Source: Micromonospora okii (GTDB lineage: Bacteria > Actinomycetota > Actinomycetes > Mycobacteriales > Micromonosporaceae). From it: DNA of 64,000 bases. Under the pieces are notes generated by a model, which was given only the letters and a program-made list of their open reading frames with translations, searched no databases and was not told the origin of the DNA. Shown piece by piece: positions 7,707-16,174 of the stretch (position 1 is the first letter of the stretch; each line of letters opens with the position of its first letter). The stretch spans positions 364,664 to 428,663 of the forward strand of contig NZ_BBZF01000012.1 in the NCBI RefSeq assembly GCF_020884795.1, given 5' to 3'. A program made the translations under genes and the position numbers.

Positions 7707-8595
7707 GGCCGTACTCCTGTTCGCCCCGCCAGAAGTAGATGAAACCACCCACGCCCATCACGACCGCCCACCCCACCGCGTAGGACCACGCCTGCCACAG
7801 CGAGGAGCTGAGCAGCGGCGCGCCCTCCAGCAGCGCGTGCCGGGCCAGCTCGATGTAGACGAGCATCGGGTTCGCCTCGACGATCCGGGTCGCCCAGGCG
7901 GGCAGGTTCTCCTCGAACAGCGCCACGTTGTAGAGCACGCCGGAGCCGTACATCCAGGTGCGCAGCAGGAAGGGCATGACCTGCTTGAGGTCGGCGATCT
8001 TCGAGCCCGCCCGGGCCAGGGCCATCGTGAGCCCGGCGTTGAAGACCGCCTGGAGCAGCACGATCGGCACCAGCAGCAGCCACTCGACGGTGATCGGCTC
8101 GCCGGTGACCAGCACGATGCCGAGCAGCACCACCAGCGAGGCCAGTAGCTGCTGGAACTGGGTGAGCATGACGGCCAGCGGCAGGCAGGCCCGGGGGAAG
8201 TGCAGCGCCCGGATCAGCCCCAGGTTGCTGGTGATCGACTGGGTGCCCTGCTGCGCCGCGGTCTGGGTGAAGTTGAAGATGAACAGCCCGGCGGTGAGGT
8301 ACGCGATGAAGTTCGGGATGCTGTTCTGCTTCAGTACCAGGCCGAAGATCAGGTAGTAGACCGCCGCGTTGGTCAGCGGGGTCAGCACCTGCCAGAGCTG
8401 CCCGAGCCGGGCGCTGCTGAACGAGGCGACCAGCTTGGCGTTGGAGTACGCCGCGATGAAGTGCCGGTACGCCCACAGGCGGCGGGTGTACTCCGCCAGG
8501 GACGGCCGCTCGCCGGCGACCCGCAGCCCGTACCGGGCGGCCAGCTGCGCCTGGGTCAGGCCGGCGTCGGGGTCGGCCAGCGCGGTGTTGGCCAT
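7699..8595 (-). CDS. TagG/Wzm-type polysaccharide ABC exporter, permease subunit
   Basis: A 298-residue membrane protein with about six hydrophobic helices, of ABC-2 exporter type. RARLGQLWQ-like sequence (SSARLGQLWQVLTPL, near residue 70), the stretch LGLIRALHFPR, and RTWMYGSGVLYN followed by NPMLVYIELAR near the C-terminus are hallmarks of the TagG/Wzm family. The start ATG 8595 is chosen over the in-frame 8625 because it gives the usual length; SD-like GGAGCG lies upstream. It is the partner of the ATPase that follows with an 8-base overlap. Expected function: pore subunit for lipid-linked wall polymer export. Confidence 0.87.
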   Translation of the reverse strand: MANTALADPDAGLTQAQLAARYGLRVAGERPSLAEYTRRLWAYRHFIAAYSNAKLVASFSSARLGQLWQVLTPLTNAAVYYLIFGLVLKQNSIPNFIAYLTAGLFIFNFTQTAAQQGTQSITSNLGLIRALHFPRACLPLAVMLTQFQQLLASLVVLLGIVLVTGEPITVEWLLLVPIVLLQAVFNAGLTMALARAGSKIADLKQVMPFLLRTWMYGSGVLYNVALFEENLPAWATRIVEANPMLVYIELARHALLEGAPLLSSSLWQAWSYAVGWAVVMGVGGFIYFWRGEQEYGRG

Positions 8596-8728
8596 GGGAT
8601 GGGCGCTCCGATCTTGTCGTACCAACGGGATGCGGGCGACGACGGATTTCGAGCGTGGCCGGTGCGGGGGAGCGCCGCCGCCTCGTCGCTGCGTGGAAGG
8701 TAGTCCATAAACACGTCGGGACGCAACC

Positions 8729-8746
8729 GTAGCGTCGTTGCGCTAC
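8729..8746. promoter_or_regulatory. Palindrome between tagG-like and tetR-like genes; probable TetR operator
   Basis: GTAGCG (8729-8734) and CGCTAC (8741-8746) are inverted half-sites separated by six bases. The site lies in the divergent promoter region between the exporter operon (start 8595) and the regulator (start 8803). It overlaps TACATT (8744-8749), a candidate -10 for the regulator. The position suggests autoregulation and possibly control of the exporter operon. Confidence 0.4.
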
Positions 8747-8802
8747 ATTGTCCCACGTGACCGCCGAGAAGAGCCTTCCGTGACACCCGACAGGAGTCTG
8801 CC

Positions 8803-9450
8803 GTGACCACGGCCAAGAGGCGCGCGCCGGCCGGCGCGGCCGTGCTCCGCGGCGAGATCACCACCGCCATCCGGCGCGCCCTGATGCAGGAACTCGCCGC
8901 CGTCGGCTACGGCCGGCTCTCCATCGAGGCCGTCGCCCGGCGGGCCGGGGTCAGCAAGACCGCGATCTACCGGCGGTGGAACTCGAAGCTGGAACTGGTC
9001 GTCGAGATCGTCGTCGCCGCGGCGGGAAGCAAGCTGCCGTCGCTGGACACCGGCAGCCTACGTGGTGACCTCAGTCTCATCTTCCAGGTGGTCGCCCACG
9101 CGCTGAGCCACCCGCTGGCCTCGCAGATAGTCCCCGACCTGCTGGCCGAGGCCGCCCGCAACCCCGAGATCGACGAGACCCTCCAGGCGGTGCTGCGGGC
9201 CAAGCAGCAGGAGATCGGCGGGTCGCTCGTGGCGCGGGCCGTCCAGCGCGGCGAGCTGCCCGCCGACACCGACCCCGAGGCCGCCGTGGACCTCATCGTC
9301 GGGCCGCTCTACTGGCGGCTCGCGATCACCCGCGCCGTGCCCACCGGGGCGTACCTCGACGCGCTGGTCGAGTCCGTGGCGGCCGGGCTCGGCGCCGCCC
9401 CGGCCGTGCCCCGGCAGCGGGACGCGGTCGCGCCCGCCGCCCCGGCCTGA
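8803..9450 (+). CDS. TetR-family transcriptional regulator
   Basis: A 215-residue protein. The N-terminal helix-turn-helix (residues ~41-65) reads RLSIEAVARRAGVSKTAIYR, a typical TetR recognition region, and is followed by an all-helical ligand-binding domain with TetR_C-like features (HPLASQIVPDLLAEAARNPE). The GTG start has CAGGAG seven bases upstream. It is divergent from the TagGH-type exporter genes and next to a palindrome that could be its operator, so it may repress that operon and itself. The effector is unknown. Confidence 0.85.
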   Translation: MTTAKRRAPAGAAVLRGEITTAIRRALMQELAAVGYGRLSIEAVARRAGVSKTAIYRRWNSKLELVVEIVVAAAGSKLPSLDTGSLRGDLSLIFQVVAHALSHPLASQIVPDLLAEAARNPEIDETLQAVLRAKQQEIGGSLVARAVQRGELPADTDPEAAVDLIVGPLYWRLAITRAVPTGAYLDALVESVAAGLGAAPAVPRQRDAVAPAAPA

Positions 9451-9495
9451 GCCCGGGGTGCCACCCGGCGGCCCGGGGTGGCCGCCCGGCGGCGG

Positions 9496-10683
9496 TCAGT
9501 CCACCGGCAGCCGGGAGACGATGTGCCGGGCGATCTCCAGCGAGCTGGTGGCGGCGGGGGAGGGCGCGTTGAGCACGTGCACCTGCCGCCGTGCCTCGAC
9601 GATCAGGAAGTCGTCGACGAGGCCGCCGTCGGGCAGGATCGCCTGGGCGCGCACCCCCGCGCCGGCCCGCACGATGTCGGCCGGGGTCAGCTCCGGCACC
9701 AGCCGGGCCAGGCTCGCGGCGAACCTCCGCTTCGACAGCGACCGGGCCACCTCCGTCAGGCCGTACCGGTAGTGCCGGCGGCCCAGCGCCCACAGCCCCC
9801 GGTAGGAGAGCTCGTCCCAGACGTCCCGGGGGCTGACCCGTCCCCACGAGTACCCCTCCCGCGCGGTGGCCAGCACGGCGTTCGGCCCGGCGTGCACACT
9901 GCCGTCGATCATCTTCGTCAGGTGCACCCCGAGGAACGGGAACTGCGGGTCCGGCACCGGGTAGATCAGCCCCCGCACCAGGTCGCGGCGCTGCGGGGTC
10001 AGCTCGTAGTACTCGCCCCGGAACGGCACGATCCGCACCGGGGTGGGCACCCCCGCCAGCCGGGAGATCCGGTCGGCGTGCAGGCCCGCGCAGTTGATCA
10101 GCACGTCCGCGACCACCTCGCCGCCGGTGGTGCCCACCACCACGCCCTCGGGCCGGTCGGTGACCCCGGTCACCTCCGTGCGGGTGCGCAGGTCGGCCCC
10201 GGCGGCGGCGAGCAGCTCGGCCAGCCTGCGGCAGACCGCCCCGAAGTCGACGATCCCCGTCGAGGCGACGTGCAGCGCGGCGACGGCCGCCACGTGCGGC
10301 TCGTACCCGGCGGCCTCGGCGGCATCGATCAGCCGCACCGGCAGGCCGTTGGCCACCGCCCGCTCGTGCAGGGCGCGCAGGCGGGGCACCTCCGCCGGGT
10401 CGGTGGCGACGATCAGCTTCCCGCAGACCTCGTACGCCAGGCCGTGCTCGGCGCAGAACTCCACCATGGACGCGCTGCCGGCCCGGCACATCGTCGCCTT
10501 GAGGCTGCCCGGCTTGTAGTAGACGCCGGCGTGGATGACGCCCGAGTTGTGGCCGGTCTGGTGCGCCGCCCAGCCCGCCTCCTTCTCCAGCACGGTGACG
10601 GAGTCACCGGGGCGGTCGGTCATTAGCCGGTGCGCCACCGCCAGGCCGACGATGCCGCCACCCACGACCACGAACCTCGTCAT
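9496..10683 (-). CDS. lhgO: L-2-hydroxyglutarate oxidase-like FAD-dependent oxidoreductase
   Basis: A 395-residue flavoprotein. It begins with the dinucleotide-binding motif VVVGGGIVGLAVAHRL (residues ~5-20), then EKEAGWAAHQTGHNSGVIHAGVYY, the DAO-family block typical of LhgO/L2HGDH, and later INCAGLHADR, PFRGEYYEL, FPFLGVHLT and GPNAVLA. The family oxidises L-2-hydroxyglutarate to 2-oxoglutarate and passes electrons to the membrane quinone pool. The start ATG 10683 places the nucleotide-binding motif at the N-terminus. It is convergent with the TetR gene and divergent from the aminotransferase. Its location inside a glycan region may be coincidental, or it may act on a hydroxy-acid intermediate. 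Confidence 0.82.
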   Translation of the reverse strand: MTRFVVVGGGIVGLAVAHRLMTDRPGDSVTVLEKEAGWAAHQTGHNSGVIHAGVYYKPGSLKATMCRAGSASMVEFCAEHGLAYEVCGKLIVATDPAEVPRLRALHERAVANGLPVRLIDAAEAAGYEPHVAAVAALHVASTGIVDFGAVCRRLAELLAAAGADLRTRTEVTGVTDRPEGVVVGTTGGEVVADVLINCAGLHADRISRLAGVPTPVRIVPFRGEYYELTPQRRDLVRGLIYPVPDPQFPFLGVHLTKMIDGSVHAGPNAVLATAREGYSWGRVSPRDVWDELSYRGLWALGRRHYRYGLTEVARSLSKRRFAASLARLVPELTPADIVRAGAGVRAQAILPDGGLVDDFLIVEARRQVHVLNAPSPAATSSLEIARHIVSRLPVD

Positions 10684-10814
10684 CTGATCCCCCTGCCCGC
10701 CTGCGTCCGGCCCCGCGAACGACGACCGATGGTAACCACGACCCGGCATGCCCGATTCGTCTCCGCCGGTCGGGGGTGGCCTACACTCACCGGGTCCGTC
10801 TTCGAGGGAGCCAC

Positions 10815-11960
10815 ATGTCAGACGACGTCATCGCGCTCGGCCAGCCCACCGTCGGTGAGGCGGAGCTCGCGGCGATCGCCGAGGTGTTCGCCTCCGGCTG
10901 GCTGGCCGGCGCCGGCCCGACCTGCCGCCGGTTCGAGGAGCGGTTCGCCGCCGCCACCGGCACCGCCGCAGCGCTGGCGACGAACAACTGCGGCTCGGCC
11001 CTGCACCTGGCCCTGCTCACCCTGGGCGCCGGCGCGGGCGACGAGGTCATCGTCGGTGACTACACCTTCCCGGCGACCGGCCACGCGGTGATGTGGACCG
11101 GCGCGCGGCCGGTCTTCGCCGACGTCCGCCCCGACATCTGGACGGTCGACCCGGCCGCCGTCGAGGCCGCGATCACCCCCCGCACCGTCGGCATCGTCGC
11201 CGTGGACGTCGCCGGGCAGCCCGCCGACTACGACGAGCTGCGCGCCATCGCCGACCGGCACAAGCTCTTCCTGGTCGAGGACGCCGCGTGCGCGGCGGGC
11301 GCGACCTACCGGGGCCGACCGGCGGGCAGCCTGGCCGACGTGGCCGCGTTCAGCTTCCACGGGCGCAAGGGCATCACCGCAGGCGAGGGCGGGGCGCTCA
11401 CCTCCGACCGGGAGGACCTGGTCGCCCACGCGCGCAAGCTGCACACGTACGGCATCGAGGGGGCGCTGACCCGGGCCGCCTCCACCGACCTGCCGATCCC
11501 CACCTTCGACGAGCTGGGCTACAACTACCGGCTCTCCGACGTCGCCGCCGCGATCATGCTCGCCCAGCTCGACCGGCTGCCCGACCTGCTGGCCACCAAG
11601 CGGCGCATCGCCGCCCGCTACGGCGAGCTGCTCAAGGGCCTCGACCTGGTCACCGTGCCGGCCGAGCTGCCCGACCGGGAACACCCGTGGCAGGCGTACA
11701 TCCTCACCCTCGCCCCCTCCGTGGACCGGGGCGCGGTGGCGACCCGGCTGCGCCAGCGCGGCGTGCAGTGCAACTTCGGCACGTACGCCTCGCACGTGCA
11801 GCCGCTCTACGGCGAGCCGGCCCACCCCTGCCCGGTGTCGGCCGACGTCTTCGCCCGCCACCTCGCGATCCCCATGCACGCCAACCTGACCGAGGAGCAG
11901 GTCGACCGGGTCGCCGCGACCGTGCGCGAGGTCGTCACCGCGGTCGCCGCCGGCCGCTGA
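10815..11960 (+). CDS. DegT/DnrJ/EryC1 sugar aminotransferase
   Basis: A 381-residue PLP enzyme of the sugar aminotransferase family. It shows TNNCGSALHLAL (phosphate-binding), FPATGHAVMWTGARPVF, VEDAACAAGA, and FSFHGRKGITAGEGG with the Schiff-base lysine at residue 185. The ATG at 10815 has GAGGGAG upstream, and a -10-like TACACT lies at 10782-10787. It is followed 29 bases later by an epimerase/dehydratase gene, the usual pairing for nucleotide amino-sugar synthesis: a keto-sugar is aminated with glutamate as donor. A second, different DegT enzyme is at 21977-23077. The sugar substrate is not predictable. Confidence 0.88.
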   Translation: MSDDVIALGQPTVGEAELAAIAEVFASGWLAGAGPTCRRFEERFAAATGTAAALATNNCGSALHLALLTLGAGAGDEVIVGDYTFPATGHAVMWTGARPVFADVRPDIWTVDPAAVEAAITPRTVGIVAVDVAGQPADYDELRAIADRHKLFLVEDAACAAGATYRGRPAGSLADVAAFSFHGRKGITAGEGGALTSDREDLVAHARKLHTYGIEGALTRAASTDLPIPTFDELGYNYRLSDVAAAIMLAQLDRLPDLLATKRRIAARYGELLKGLDLVTVPAELPDREHPWQAYILTLAPSVDRGAVATRLRQRGVQCNFGTYASHVQPLYGEPAHPCPVSADVFARHLAIPMHANLTEEQVDRVAATVREVVTAVAAGR

Positions 11961-11989
11961 GCCGGCCTGAAGAAGGGAAACCGATCCGC

Positions 11990-12925
11990 ATGGCCAAGAA
12001 GGTCCTCATCACCGGCGGCGCGGGCTTCATCGGCCTGCACGTCATCCCGCTGCTGCTGGAGAAGGGCTACGAGGTCCGCATCCTCGACAACATGGCCCGC
12101 GGCGACCGGGCCCGGGTGAACGAGCTGGTCGAGACCGGCAAGGTCGAACTGGTCGAGCAGGACGTGCGCTACGGCGGCGCGGTGCACCACGCGATGCGGG
12201 GGTGCAGCCACGTCATCCACTTCGCGACCGTCTCGATCAACAAGAGCCAGGCCGACCCGTACGAGTCGATCGACATCAACATGGTCGGCAACAACAACGT
12301 CTTCGCCGCCGCCGCCGACCACGGCGTCCAGCGGCTGGTGTTCGCCTCCTCCGCGTCGGTGTACGGCGACCCGAAGAAGCTGCCGATGCACGAGGACGAC
12401 GCGCTGGACCCGCTCACCCCGTACTGCATCTCGAAGCGCGCCGGTGAGGACCTGCTCGGCTTCTACCAGCGCAGCAAGGGCCTGTCCTGGGTGGCGCTGC
12501 GCTTCTTCAACGTGTACGGCCCGGGCCAGAAGATCGAGGCGTACTACACCAGCGTCATCAACACCTTCATCCAGCGGCTGCGCGCCGGGCAGGCCCCGAT
12601 CATCGACGGCAAGGGCGAGCAGTCGATGGACTTCATCCACGTCACCGACCTGGCCCGGGGCGTGGTCGCCGCCCTGGAGTCGGAGCGGGACAACATGCCG
12701 GTCAACATCGGCACCGGCGTGGACACCTCCATCGCCCAGCTCACCAAGATCCTGATCCAGGCGGTGGGCACCGACGTGGAGCCCATCTTCAACCCGCGCG
12801 ACGTGCTGGTCAGCCGGCGGGCCGCCGACATCACCCGGGCCCGCGAGGTGCTCGGCTGGGAGCCCCGGATCAGCGTCGAGGAGGGCATGCACGAGCTGGT
12901 CCGCAACTCGACGCCGGCCAGCTGA
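11990..12925 (+). CDS. NAD-dependent sugar epimerase/dehydratase (extended SDR)
   Basis: A 311-residue extended short-chain dehydrogenase. ITGGAGFIG (residues 7-15) binds NAD, FASSASVYGDP carries the catalytic Ser, and PYCISKRAGEDLL carries Tyr145 and Lys149. FFNVYGPGQ and SMDFIHVTDLARG are typical of UDP-sugar 4-epimerases and related dehydratases. The ATG start is preceded by GAAGGGAAA. It is probably cotranscribed with the upstream aminotransferase. It may act as a 4-epimerase or a C6 dehydratase; sequence alone does not separate these. Confidence 0.87.
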   Translation: MAKKVLITGGAGFIGLHVIPLLLEKGYEVRILDNMARGDRARVNELVETGKVELVEQDVRYGGAVHHAMRGCSHVIHFATVSINKSQADPYESIDINMVGNNNVFAAAADHGVQRLVFASSASVYGDPKKLPMHEDDALDPLTPYCISKRAGEDLLGFYQRSKGLSWVALRFFNVYGPGQKIEAYYTSVINTFIQRLRAGQAPIIDGKGEQSMDFIHVTDLARGVVAALESERDNMPVNIGTGVDTSIAQLTKILIQAVGTDVEPIFNPRDVLVSRRAADITRAREVLGWEPRISVEEGMHELVRNSTPAS

Positions 12926-12944
12926 CCTCTTCCCGCGACGTCCC

Positions 12945-12976
12945 GTGCCGGTGCCGACTCCGGTCGGCGCCGGCAC
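12945..12976. terminator. Bidirectional terminator hairpin
   Basis: GTGCCGGTGCCGA (12945-12957) pairs with TCGGCGCCGGCAC (12964-12976) at 12 of 13 positions around a 6-base loop. It lies 20 bases past the epimerase stop and between two convergent genes, so it can end transcription from both sides. Confidence 0.7.
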
Positions 12977-13057
12977 CCGCATGAGACGCCGGGCTGCCGG
13001 TCGAGACCCGAACGGGCTCGACGGGACGACCCGGGCCCGTCCTCGCGGTGGCCAGGG

Positions 13058-13762
13058 TCAGGTGGCCGGGGCGATGCTCCTGCTCCACGCGTCCAGTTCG
13101 GCGGCGACCCTGTCGGGCAGACCCACAGGCAGCTCGGCACGTCCCTTGAGGTGCTGCTCGAACGCGTCGACCACTTCCTCGGAGCAGCCGCGGCGGGAAA
13201 GCCCGACCCGGTTCACGCCGGTCACCCGGGCCGGGTTGCCGACCGCGATGGTGAACGGCTCGATCGTGCGGCGCACCGCCGAGCCCATGCCGACCATCGC
13301 GCCGGGACCGATGTGACCGCGCTGGTGCACCACCGTGCCGAGGCCGAGGTTGGCCCAGGACCACACCCGGGTGTGCCCGCCCAACTGCACGGCGGCGGCC
13401 AGGGTCACCCCGTCCCGGAGCACACAGTCGTGCCCGACCTGACTGCGGGACAGCAGGTAACAGTCGTCGCCCAGCTCGGTGGTCTCCTGGACGCCCTGGT
13501 GCACGGTGACGAACTCGCGGAGGGTGTTCCTGTCGCCGATCACGACACCGGCCCCCTCGCGCCCGCCGTCGGTGTCCCACGCCCTCGGGTGGGGGCCGCC
13601 GCGGTACTCCGCGGGCGTGCCGACGACCACGTGCGGCCCGATCCAGTTGCCGCTGCCGATCCGGGTCGGCCCCACGATCACGCTGTACGGTCCGACGACG
13701 TTGTCGTCGCCGAACTCCACATCGGCCCCGATCACGGCGGTCGGGTGGATGCTGTTCGTCAT
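13058..13762 (-). CDS. LpxA-like left-handed beta-helix acyltransferase
   Basis: A 234-residue hexapeptide-repeat protein. It opens with IHPTAVIGADVEFGDDNVVG, continues through repeated [LIV]-G-x4 turns, and contains GVVIGDRNTLREFVTVHQG and SRSQVGHDC, which resemble the region around the catalytic His of LpxA (UDP-GlcNAc O-acyltransferase). The end AFEQHLKGR fits the helical LpxA C-terminus. LpxA relatives use acyl-ACP as donor. This organism should lack lipid A, so a sugar or amino-sugar intermediate of a wall glycan is the likelier acceptor, and the dedicated carrier protein at 15935 is a candidate donor. The start may be ATG 13762 or ATG 13795; neither has a strong Shine-Dalgarno sequence. 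Confidence 0.75.
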   Translation of the reverse strand: MTNSIHPTAVIGADVEFGDDNVVGPYSVIVGPTRIGSGNWIGPHVVVGTPAEYRGGPHPRAWDTDGGREGAGVVIGDRNTLREFVTVHQGVQETTELGDDCYLLSRSQVGHDCVLRDGVTLAAAVQLGGHTRVWSWANLGLGTVVHQRGHIGPGAMVGMGSAVRRTIEPFTIAVGNPARVTGVNRVGLSRRGCSEEVVDAFEQHLKGRAELPVGLPDRVAAELDAWSRSIAPAT

Positions 13763-14080
13763 GCTTGTCCGCTCTGCCCGGGGTGTTCGGCTCATGGTCG
13801 CCGGTCGTCCCGGCCGGCACCGGTCGGAGAGCCTACCGGATGGGCTTTCCCACCCCGGTCCACGAACGGCCTTGGTGCTCCATCCGCGCTGGTCACGCGA
13901 GGTAGTTGCGCCATTCCGCCGCGCGATCGGCGGTGTGGGACGCAGTCGTCGGCGGGGCGTCTCACTGCGGTAGCGTGGGCTGGCGGCGCCTCCGTGAATC
14001 CCCGGCGAGCCCGTACGATCCCGGGTGGATCCGGACCTTTCGCCCCCGCCCCCACACCGACCTCGACAGGAGTTACCGCT
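13763..14080. other. Divergent promoter region, no gene seen
   Basis: 318 bases between the LpxA-like gene (minus) and the glycosyltransferase (plus). No supported ORF. TAGCGT at 13971-13976 is a candidate -10 for the plus-strand operon, leaving a leader of about 100 bases with AGGAG at 14068-14072 before the GTG. I see no strong repeat or hairpin in it. Confidence 0.5.
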
Positions 14081-15271
14081 GTGCGGATCGCGGTCGTCAA
14101 CAACTTCTTCCCCCCGCGTCCCGGCGGAAGCTCCCACCTCTCGGCGGCGTTGGCGGAACGCTACGCCGCCGCCGGTCACGAGGTGCTGGTCCTGACGGCC
14201 GCCTACCGGGACGCGCCGGCGGAGGAGGAGCGTGACGGCTACCGGGTGGTGCGGCTGCCCGCCATGCCGATGCCCAAGCTCGGCCTCTCCATCGACTTCG
14301 ACATGGCCTTCGCCCTCGCCCGACCCGGAAACCTGCGTCGGGTGTCCCGACTGCTGGCCGAGTTCCGGCCGGACGTCATCCACCAGCACGGCCAGTTCTT
14401 CGACCTGAGCTGGATCTCGGGGCGGTACGCGCGCCGGCACCAGGTTCCGGTGCTGCTGTCCATCCACACCCGACTGGAGAGCCCGGACCCGAAGTATGCG
14501 GCCCTGTTCCGGCTGCTCGACCGGTTCCTGGTAAGGCCTTTGATCCGCCGGTTCCGTCCCCGCTACGTCATCATGGACGAGTTGGCCGCCCACTACTGCG
14601 CGCAGCGTTACGGGGCGACCACGGCAGACTTCGAGTACATCCCGGTGGCGGTGGAGCCCAGCCGTTTCGACGGCGCGCCGGAGCTGGACGTGCGCGCCCG
14701 GCACGGGATCGGCGACGGGCCGCTGATCGTGTCGCTGGGGCACGTTATCCCGCTGCGCGACCGGCTGGCCCTGGTGGAGGCGCTGCCGACCGTTCTGGCC
14801 AAGCACCCGGGCACGAAGGTCATGGTCATCGGCCGGGTCTACTACGACGCGTACGCCAGGCGCGCCGCCGAGCTGGGCGTCTCCGACGCTGTCATCAGCA
14901 CCGGCGTCGTCCCGTCGGCCGACGTGCCGGCCTACTTCGCCGCCGCCGACGTGGTGGCCCACGACCTTCAGGGCGGCGGCTTCGGCACGGCCAGCCTGGA
15001 GGCGATGGCCTCCGGCCGGGCGACGATCGGTACGGTCACCGAGACCAACTTTCCGGCCGTGCGCCTGCGCAACTGGGAGAACTTCGTGCTGGTCCGCCCG
15101 AACGACCCGGCCGACCTCGCGGACGCCGTGATCCGGTTGCTCGACGAGCCGGAGGAGCGGGAGTGGATCGCCAAGCGCCAGCGCGACCTGGTGTACTCCC
15201 ACTTCACGCTGGACGTGGTCACCCGCCAGCACCTGGCGGCCTTCGACCGGATGGTGGGGGAGAAGAAGTGA
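14081..15271 (+). CDS. GT4-family glycosyltransferase
   Basis: A 396-residue GT-B enzyme. The N-terminal domain begins VRIAVVNNFFPPRPGGSS, the acceptor-side glycine loop of GT4 enzymes, and includes DVIHQHGQFFDLSW. The C-terminal domain has LIVSLGHVIPLRD, and GGFGTASLEAMASGRATI with the conserved acidic residue of the donor-binding E-x7-E region, though the first Glu of the usual pair is not evident. The GTG start has AGGAG eight bases upstream. Its last codons overlap the next gene by four bases, so it starts the operon that carries the acyl-carrier module. It probably adds one sugar to a lipid-linked intermediate on the cytoplasmic face. Confidence 0.85.
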   Translation: MRIAVVNNFFPPRPGGSSHLSAALAERYAAAGHEVLVLTAAYRDAPAEEERDGYRVVRLPAMPMPKLGLSIDFDMAFALARPGNLRRVSRLLAEFRPDVIHQHGQFFDLSWISGRYARRHQVPVLLSIHTRLESPDPKYAALFRLLDRFLVRPLIRRFRPRYVIMDELAAHYCAQRYGATTADFEYIPVAVEPSRFDGAPELDVRARHGIGDGPLIVSLGHVIPLRDRLALVEALPTVLAKHPGTKVMVIGRVYYDAYARRAAELGVSDAVISTGVVPSADVPAYFAAADVVAHDLQGGGFGTASLEAMASGRATIGTVTETNFPAVRLRNWENFVLVRPNDPADLADAVIRLLDEPEEREWIAKRQRDLVYSHFTLDVVTRQHLAAFDRMVGEKK

Positions 15272-15900
15272 GCGTGTTCTCGGCCGACGAGCGCAGCAAC
15301 CGGCTGCGCAACGGCATCCTCGACGACTTCGTCGGCGGCCTGCTCAACGACGTGGAGCGGGCCCGGTACCTCGGCCTGCCCGAGACCACCCGCATCCGGG
15401 AGCGGACGAAGATCGTCAGCCCGGAGAACCTGGTCATGGGCGAACACTGCTGGATCGGGGAGAACACCGTCCTGGACGCCAGCGGCGGCCTGGAGATCGG
15501 TGACCACACCAGCATCGGGCTCAACTGCCTGGTCTTCACCCACTCCAGTTGGCTGGCGAACATGATGCTGGAGAACCATTCCGGCAGCGACCTCATCGAG
15601 CGCAAGCCCGTGAAGATCGGCAAGGGTTGCTTCATCGGCGGCAACAGCGTGATCATGATGGGAGTCACCATCGGTGACTGCGCCACGATCAACCCGCTGT
15701 CGGTGGTGACCAAGGACGTCCCGGCCTACAGTCTGGTGTCGGGCAACCCCGCCCGGGTGTTCCAACGCTACGACCAGGAGTACATCCGGGCCCAGGCCGA
15801 ACGTGTGCGGGCCGAGAACGCCGCCCTGCGCGCGGAGGCACAGGCGCGGGGGGAGAACCCCGTCTGGGGGTCGCCCCCGCGCCGCAGTGACGGCCAGTGA
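15268..15900 (+). CDS. Hexapeptide-repeat acyltransferase (maltose/WbbJ-type)
   Basis: A 210-residue left-handed beta-helix protein. Residues ~47-150 carry repeated hexads (SPENLVMGEHCWIGENTVLD, GLEIGDHTSIG). FTHSSW supplies the catalytic-type His, and PVKIGKGCFIGGNSVIMMGV is the typical late repeat of WbbJ/NodL/VatD acyltransferases. GNPARVFQRY ends the domain, followed by a charged helix. The GTG start overlaps the glycosyltransferase stop (GTGA). RfbO in the V. cholerae tetronate cluster is a protein of this class, and this gene sits directly before the acyl carrier protein. It could transfer an acetyl group or the carrier-bound acid onto a sugar. Confidence 0.82.
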   Translation: MSVFSADERSNRLRNGILDDFVGGLLNDVERARYLGLPETTRIRERTKIVSPENLVMGEHCWIGENTVLDASGGLEIGDHTSIGLNCLVFTHSSWLANMMLENHSGSDLIERKPVKIGKGCFIGGNSVIMMGVTIGDCATINPLSVVTKDVPAYSLVSGNPARVFQRYDQEYIRAQAERVRAENAALRAEAQARGENPVWGSPPRRSDGQ

Positions 15901-15934
15901 CCAACCTCGAGCGAGCTACGGAGAAGACACGATC

Positions 15935-16174
15935 ATGAGCCTGACCGACCGCCTGCGCGGCGTCTTCGTCGACGCCCTGGAGCTGCCCGAGGGCACCGAC
16001 GTGGAGAACCTGAACTACCGCGGGATCGAGCAGTGGGACTCCCTCGGCCACATGACCCTCGTCGCCGCGATCGAGGACGAGTTCGACGTCCAGCTCGACA
16101 CCGAGCAGGTCATCGACATGAGCAGCTTCAAGGTCGCCCTCGACATGCTGCGGGGCCTGGGCGTCGATGAGTGA
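15935..16174 (+). CDS. Acyl carrier protein dedicated to the glycan cluster
   Basis: A 79-residue acidic helical protein. The phosphopantetheine site is WDSLGHMTL with Ser36; LVAAIEDEFDVQLDTEQVID is the usual helix-II/III sequence of carrier proteins. The ATG has GGAG-like sequence upstream. It overlaps the ketoreductase gene by eight bases and is followed by an acyl-adenylating enzyme, LuxE-like and LuxC-like proteins. It therefore probably carries a specific acid for surface sugar modification rather than serving general fatty acid synthesis. V. cholerae RfbK is, as I recall, its counterpart in tetronate synthesis. Confidence 0.9.
   Translation: MSLTDRLRGVFVDALELPEGTDVENLNYRGIEQWDSLGHMTLVAAIEDEFDVQLDTEQVIDMSSFKVALDMLRGLGVDE

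Noticed and set aside
13058..13762. Lipid A biosynthesis gene lpxA
   Set aside because: No other lipid A genes are present and the genome type is Gram-positive; an LpxA-like fold with another acceptor is the better reading.
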